Shown piece by piece: positions 58,495 to 64,000 of a stretch of DNA of 64,000 bases; positions within the stretch are counted from its first letter, which is position 1, and each line of letters begins with the position of its first letter. Below the pieces are notes generated by a model that saw nothing but the letters and a program-made list of their open reading frames with translations, had not been told where the DNA came from and did no database searches. The DNA is taken from the NCBI GenBank assembly GCA_030272155.1, contig CP126199.1, positions 1,736,001 to 1,800,000 of the forward strand, read 5' to 3'. Position numbers and translations under genes: made by a program. Source of the DNA: Tetradesmus obliquus. Its lineage: Eukaryota; Chlorophyta; Chlorophyceae; Sphaeropleales; Scenedesmaceae.

Positions 58495-61400
58495 GGCCCT
58501 CTTGTTGCAGCAGGAGCAGCAGGTTGTGCTGCAACAACATTACGCCATGCTGTTGCACTTGTTAAAGTCTTCCTGAGAATTATTGCATGCTGACTGCGAG
58601 TGCAGCAGCAGCCCCTGCTGCTGTGTTCTGGGATGCTGCACCAGCGCTGATGCCGGCTTGAGCGGAGTGTCAGCATTGATTGCACTTACGCATGCAGCGG
58701 CTGCCTGGCGCAGTTTACGTCATACAGCAATGCATGTTTGGATTGGAGGCTTCAGAACTCTTTCTGAGCTGCATGCACCGCAGCTGACAGCGCAGCAAGA
58801 ATGAGGAGGGTCTCAAGTGACACGTGGTCGTTCAACACCGAGCTGTACATTCACATGTACACTTACCTCAACTTGTCAATCTAATGCCTCAGATTATCTT
58901 GATTTCAAACCTTATAAGTTTCACCGACAATGTTCACGAGGCCGACGCTGCGAGGGTTACAGAAGTAACTACTACGATCAGTGGACCCTTCACTGCGGTC
59001 AGTCACGCAGGTGCCAACGGCAGAAAGCACAGCTCAGCTACACCGCGTTCTTACATCGCTGATCAAGTTCACAGAGGCCTCTTAGCAATTCGCCATCGGC
59101 ATCTCCCGCGTTGGTTCAGTGCACTACTCACTAGCGAGCTAGCAGGGCCGTCGCCGCTGGTACGCACCCAACATTCACTTTGAACTTGTTTCATAAGTCA
59201 GTATGGCTGCCACTGAGGTTGCAGAGGTTACCTCTCTGGACGAATGTCAGCAGCTCCCCCACTATGGTCACCAGCAAGTCCAGTTGCAGGTCAAGGCACG
59301 TCCAGTTGCACACCATGCAACTGGACGTCACATGTGGCACGTCAAGTTGGGACTGGACGTGGGCGACGTCCAGTTGACAACTGGACGTCGAGAAAGCAAA
59401 CTGGACGTGCAACTGGACTCTGTTACAGTGCGGGAAACTGCAATAAAGGGTATCAAATAATGAATATATGATGCAAGAAACGAGTATTTGAAGCCAGCAC
59501 GACGACTCCGAGAACTCGAGTTGGCGCTGTCGACCTCCTGGTGACTTGTCACTGCAGCTGCAACTGCTAAGGTGGTTGAATGCAACCAAGCAGCCAGCTG
59601 CTGCAATACAACACAAACAAACAGTGCAAACAGTGCAGGACAAACAACACGACCAGTAGAGCAGCAGTGCGCTGACCGCATTGCCCTCCCCATCATGTCT
59701 CTGGCAGTGACATGCGCTGATGTGCCAACCACCTGTGCAGACATAAACTGCTACAACTCTGTGAGCTGAGGTGCTCTTGACCACCATGAAGATCCGCCCT
59801 GCATTTGCGAATGCAGCGCTGGTGCCTGTACCCTGTTTCTGCCAAGGCTGCAGCATTTGTTCCATGGATGGCTGGACCGTGGCATCAGTTGCCAAGTTGC
59901 GCCCCTGCGGTGGCGCGCAGAGACACAGCAACATTCTTTGTGACTCGCTGGCAGCAGAGTGTGGCATTTGTTGACAGCGACAGTGTTTGACAGGACAGTT
60001 TTTGAAATGCATGCGTGCAATGCCCATCACCTGCAGCTGCTAATCAAGAAACACTGAACACTGCCTCAGTGCAATTCCGAATCTGGTGTGGCGACCACGC
60101 AGCTGACACAACCCGGCTACCGGCGCAGCTGCGCAGCTTGTAAACAATCCTGTGTTCAATGAGAAGGCGCTGCTAGCAGCGCTACAGCAGCGCTGCTGTA
60201 CAAAGATCCTGGTGCAGCACGGCCTCATGATTGCGGGCTACTCCTACAGCGCCAAGACCAGCATCTGGTGCATCCCACATTGTTAGCATAAGTTGCTTGA
60301 GCCTTTCGCCTAGGGTGCTCACCAGGAAGTGCGCCAGCCGCATCATGCTGCCATTCTAGTGACGCTGCATGTGTGCCCTGCCAGCAGGGCACCGTGCCCT
60401 CTGGTGGCACCAGAGAGAAACCTCGTGCCGAGAGGTCAGCCCAATGCGGCACTGCCTGCTGCTGCACTTGATCAGGCAGTGCAACGCACCCTGCAATCAC
60501 GTACCGAACCATGCAGGTGGTTTCTGCTGGATGACTTGTGTGAACAAGTGCAGCACTGCGGTGACTGCATGCATGCCAGCAGGTGAGGTGTGTTTGCAGC
60601 GCTCTGCAGGCAGTGTTGTACACTTTGGCAAAGCACTCTGCAAAAAGCAAATCACGGCTCTCTTTCCGTACTTGAAGAAGATGCAACAAGGAAGATCAAC
60701 GCCCGGTGTTGTTGAGCACAGCAGTGTACAGCAGCACCTGGCATGCATGGCACCCGAGTGGTGTTCAGAATCCAATGTCCATGCGTCTGCCTCGCCGTAC
60801 TACTTACTGCTGGTTGTTGTAGTGGAGGATGACCCTTACTGTATGCCTGCCAACCATGGCGCGTCCCAGGCGTGGCGTGGCAATTCCTCTGCATTGCACA
60901 CCACAGCAAAGCAAACTGGCAGCAGTTGTAGCAGCTGTGTGGGGGAGGAACATGACTGCAACAGCGCCAAAGCAATTTTGCTGGATGTCCTGCAGGTTGA
61001 TGAACATAATTCTAGAGGTTGCGCTGTGTGGCCCAAAAGGTGCAGTGGGTGCTGCATCTGACTACGATCCTTTCCCAGGGAGTCCTCCTGACATACCTTA
61101 GACACAAGTCTGATATTCAGGTGGTTTGTTGGAGCCTGCGTGCAGCGACAGCAGCGCTGGTGACCACATATGTGGTGGCGATGCATAGCTGGACCTGGTG
61201 AAGACCGATGGGCATCCAGCACTCTGACGACAAGGCTGACACTGCTGTCACTGCGAACAGTAGTTCACTCACGGTGTCCGTGCCGCAGCCGTTTTAAACG
61301 GCTGCATTGCTGCGGCTGTTGGCAACAGCTTCACATGTAGCAGCAGCTGCTGCCTGCAAACTGCTCTGTTCCTTCTGCAGCTGGTCCGCCTGTTGCCCAT

Positions 61401-62385
61401 CGTGCCATGAAGGGTTGGCACGTAGTTGCAAGAGAACCAAGAGCAGCTTCTCACGCATAAGCCTGCGTTCAGCAACCTGCAGGATCCATCATACAGCTGG
61501 CTACTGCTGCACATACTTCTGCTGCTCGATCGGCCAGCACCCGCATGAATCTGGAGCACGTAGATAACTGGATGGTGTTTTGTCTAATGACCGTGTTGAT
61601 GATAAAGAACTGCTCGCGGACGCTTGCGCGAGCTTGCAGTATGTTGCAGCAGCATCAAAGCTACAGAGTGCATCACGTCTCAGGAAAACACCCCTAATAT
61701 GCATCAAAGTGGTTGTCATAGCTCAGTTGAATTGCGTGCTTGCCCTCAGACCATTCTTTACCTCGCCACCTGTCTTCGTGTTTGTACTGTAACATATGTA
61801 GCTGTTGCTGTTAGCAAACCCCAAAAAGCACAAGCTAACCAGCAGAAATGATGCAAACGAAATGAAAACGTTTGATCAGACACAGATGCGCGCTCGCACG
61901 TCTATCTCTGTGACATGGGCTCAGCGTAGGGGCCGTGGCTGTGGACACGATGCTTTGTTCGCGCACAAAATCCCTGAGTCGCCTTTTTAGGCAACTTATT
62001 ATACCTGAACTGTGGCAGCGGGCGTGTCAGCGACCGCCCGTGATGGTACCTTGATGCGGTGACAAGCCTGCCTGCACGTTGAAGCACGTTCTAGCCCATT
62101 GTCCTAAACGCTTTTGCAGTTAGGCATCTTTTTTGAGTTGTGTTAGAGGACGACGCTGCTTCGGTCCTGACAAACCCTACGGCATTTCAAGCAGGAACAG
62201 GCAGCCTAACCAGCGAAATACATGTTCTTGACTTTTGTTTCATCTGTGTGTGTTGTCTACTGCGGCAATCGGGCCTTCAGTGAACATTTGCCCTCCCAGC
62301 AGCAGCTCAAATCCAGTTGCATGACGACTGGATGTGCATCTGGACACGCATACCCGCCAACTTGACGCGGTTTGTGGCAACTTGA
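58495..62385. other. Intergenic stretch with an inverted LRR 5' fragment
   Basis: 3' flank of VPS29, the fragment at 59215 (separate entry), then no recognised gene. A short frame at 60140-60285 (LVQHGLMIAGYSYSAK) looks coding-like but was not identified. Confidence 0.4.
59215..59425 (-). pseudogene. Inverted fragment of the LRR gene's 5' exon
   Basis: Read on the minus strand, it gives CLDLQLDLLVTIVGELLTF and then a GTAACC donor-like site. This parallels CLDVQLDSLVTIVPLSTTD before the donor at 62467 on the plus strand. Both stretches hold many short CAACTGGACGT/CAACTTGACGT units. No LRR exon follows on the minus strand, so this is a solo 5' piece. Confidence 0.6.
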
Positions 62386-64000
62386 CGTGCCTTGACGTGC
62401 CTTGACGTGCAACTTGACAGCCTGGTGACCATAGTGCCCCTGAGCACCACGGACGTCCGCATCAAGGTAAGCACGAGGACGCGTCTACGTACCCCTCCAT
62501 CGAGTCCGCCACGCAACCCAACTGACCCGAAACGTTTGCTCGCAGGGTGACTGGTTCACCGGGGAAGATGCAGAATCAGCAGTGCAGCACCTGGGAACAC
62601 TGTCAGCTCTGTGGAGTCTGGAAATCAGCCAATGCAGCAAGCTGGAGTCACTACCAAAGCTACTGATGCAGCTGTCAGCACTGCAGTGCCTAACTCGGCT
62701 GACCGTCAGCAACAGCCAGCAACTGGAGTCACTGCCGTGGTCGCTTGGGCAGCTGTCAGCACTGCAGCACCTGGATGTCAGCCACTGCTCAACGCTGAAG
62801 TCCCTGCCACACTCGCTTCGGCAGCTGTCAGCACTGACGCACCTGGATGTCAGCCACTGCTCAGCGCTGATGTTCCTGCCAGAAGCGCTTGGGCTGCTGT
62901 CAGCACTGCAGCACCTGGTTGTCAGGCACTGCTCAACGCTGATGTTCCTGCCAGAATCGCTCGGGCAGTTGTCGGCGCTCACCCACCTGGACCTCAGCGG
63001 CTGCAAGGCGCTAGCAGCGCTGCCAGAGTCGCTTGAGCAGCTTTCAGCATTGCAGCACTTGGACCTCAGCAGGTGCAAGGGGCTGACAGCGCTGCCAGCA
63101 TCTATGGGGCAGCTGTCAACGCTGCGGCACCTCAACCTCAGTGGGTGCAGCGCGCTGGCAGCGCTGCCAGAGCTGCTTGGTCAGCTGTCATCACTGCAGC
63201 ACTTGGACCTCAGCGGGTGCAAGGTGCTGGCAGCGCTGCCAGACCCACTTGGGCAGCTGTCAGCACTGACGCACCTGGATGTCAGCTACTGCTCAGCGCT
63301 GAAGTCCCTGCCAGGCCAGCTTGGTCAGCTGTCAGCACTGACGCACTTAAATCTCAGTGGGTGCAAGGCGCTGGCAGAGCTGCCAGGCTCGCTTGGACAG
63401 CTGTCAGCACTGAAGCACCTGGACGTCAGCGGGTGTGAGGCACTGTCAGCGCTGCCGGCGTCACTTGAGCAGCTGTCAGCACTGCAGCACCTGGACCTCG
63501 CGCCAAAAACGCCGCCAATGTCAATCTGGCAGCTAGCGCTGCAGCGCCGGGACAGCAGCAGGAGGCACCAGGACCGCGGCGGGGGCATAGCAGAGGCAAA
63601 GCTGCCAAAGTCGTTACTGGCCAGCATTGATGACCCAAACCTAGACAGTGACATCAGCGGCTGCGGTGCGGCGGCACCACCGCTTATGTCTTATCAGAAC
63701 AGGCGGCAGTACCCAAGCCTGCAAGAGGTGCTGGGTGCTGGCTGCTCAGAGCAGTGGGGACTCTTCATTTCTCTCTGGCTTTGTGGACTGGCACTCGTAA
63801 TAGCATGTATAGCAGCTGCTATGGCAGCGGCGCCAGTTGCGGCTGCAGCAGGCAAAGCAGCTTCTGCTGCAGTAAATGCAGCAGTGGATGCAACTGCATT
63901 TACCGCGGCCGCATTTGCCGCATTAGTGACTGAAGTACTGCTCATCGCAGTTGCTGTCCTCATTGCGCTAAAAATAATGGTGCGCAAAGCACATGCACAA
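62386..64000 (+). CDS. Membrane-anchored leucine-rich repeat protein, both ends incomplete
   Basis: One exon end at 62466 (LDVQLDSLVTIVPLSTTDVRIK, phase 0, GTAAGC donor) is followed by an exon from 62546 that stays open to the window edge (485 codons). Residues of about 15-315 of that exon form 12-13 LRRs of about 24 residues, of the type LSALTHLDLSGCKALAALPESLGQ. This is the pattern of plant disease-resistance-like LRRs. A polar linker follows, then two hydrophobic stretches (FISLWLCGLALVIACIAAAM and VTEVLLIAVAVLIALKIMV), so the protein is probably membrane-bound with the LRRs on one side. The start of the 5' exon is unclear: in-frame stops lie just upstream of 62386 and no ATG is seen. The stop lies beyond 64000. 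Ligand and role are unknown. Confidence 0.75.

Overview
The window looks like nuclear DNA of a green alga, probably a chlorophyte. That is inferred from four things. Genes are intron-rich with GTGAG/GTGCG donors. One gene is a plant/animal-type uridine kinase-UPRT fusion. CAG/CTG triplet runs are everywhere and code for long Gln and Ala tracts. LRR proteins with short, regular repeats are present. The exact lineage cannot be fixed from the sequence alone.

Layout, left to right. A uridine kinase/uracil phosphoribosyltransferase occupies about 1.0-8.3 kb (+). An F-box-like/LRR protein copy lies at 10.3-12.4 kb (+). A DUF1769-like protein lies at 13.3-16.6 kb (+). A probable S30AE (ribosome hibernation factor-like) gene lies at 18.6-19.6 kb (+). 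PIG-Y lies at 21.5-21.9 kb (-). A TTC27-like N-terminal exon lies at 22.2-22.6 kb (+). A frameshifted inverted copy of the first LRR gene lies at 22.7-24.7 kb (-). A small secreted Gly/Lys/Arg-rich protein lies at 26.0-28.5 kb (+). The MutL homologue PMS2 (called PMS1 in plants) occupies 30.9-40.6 kb (+). A decayed reverse-transcriptase element in lower-GC DNA lies at about 41.1-43.6 kb (-). A roughly 1,570-residue Gln/Ala-rich protein lies at 44.9-51.6 kb (+). The retromer subunit VPS29 lies at 55.5-58.5 kb (+). A membrane-anchored LRR protein runs off the right edge from 62.4 kb (+). I rebuilt exon chains for the main genes by matching splice phase at every junction. The proteins belong to unrelated processes (pyrimidine salvage, GPI anchors, mismatch repair, endosomal sorting), so there is no sign of a functional cluster.

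The most unusual feature is how the introns are built. Nearly every intron of the rebuilt + strand genes carries diverged tandem copies of the exon edge beside it. Copies of an exon's 3' end plus its donor follow that exon, and copies of an exon's 5' end plus its acceptor precede it. I count at least 60 such decoy exon edges. The extreme case is the last uridine kinase/UPRT intron, where the start of the terminal exon occurs 17 times at a spacing of about 118 bp. Separately, many introns end in (CTG)nCAG and several begin GTGAG(CAG)n, so the two intron ends of one transcript can be complementary. A simple explanation is that a tandem duplication covering a splice site is nearly neutral to splicing, so introns grow by it. 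Whether any decoy sites are used is open.
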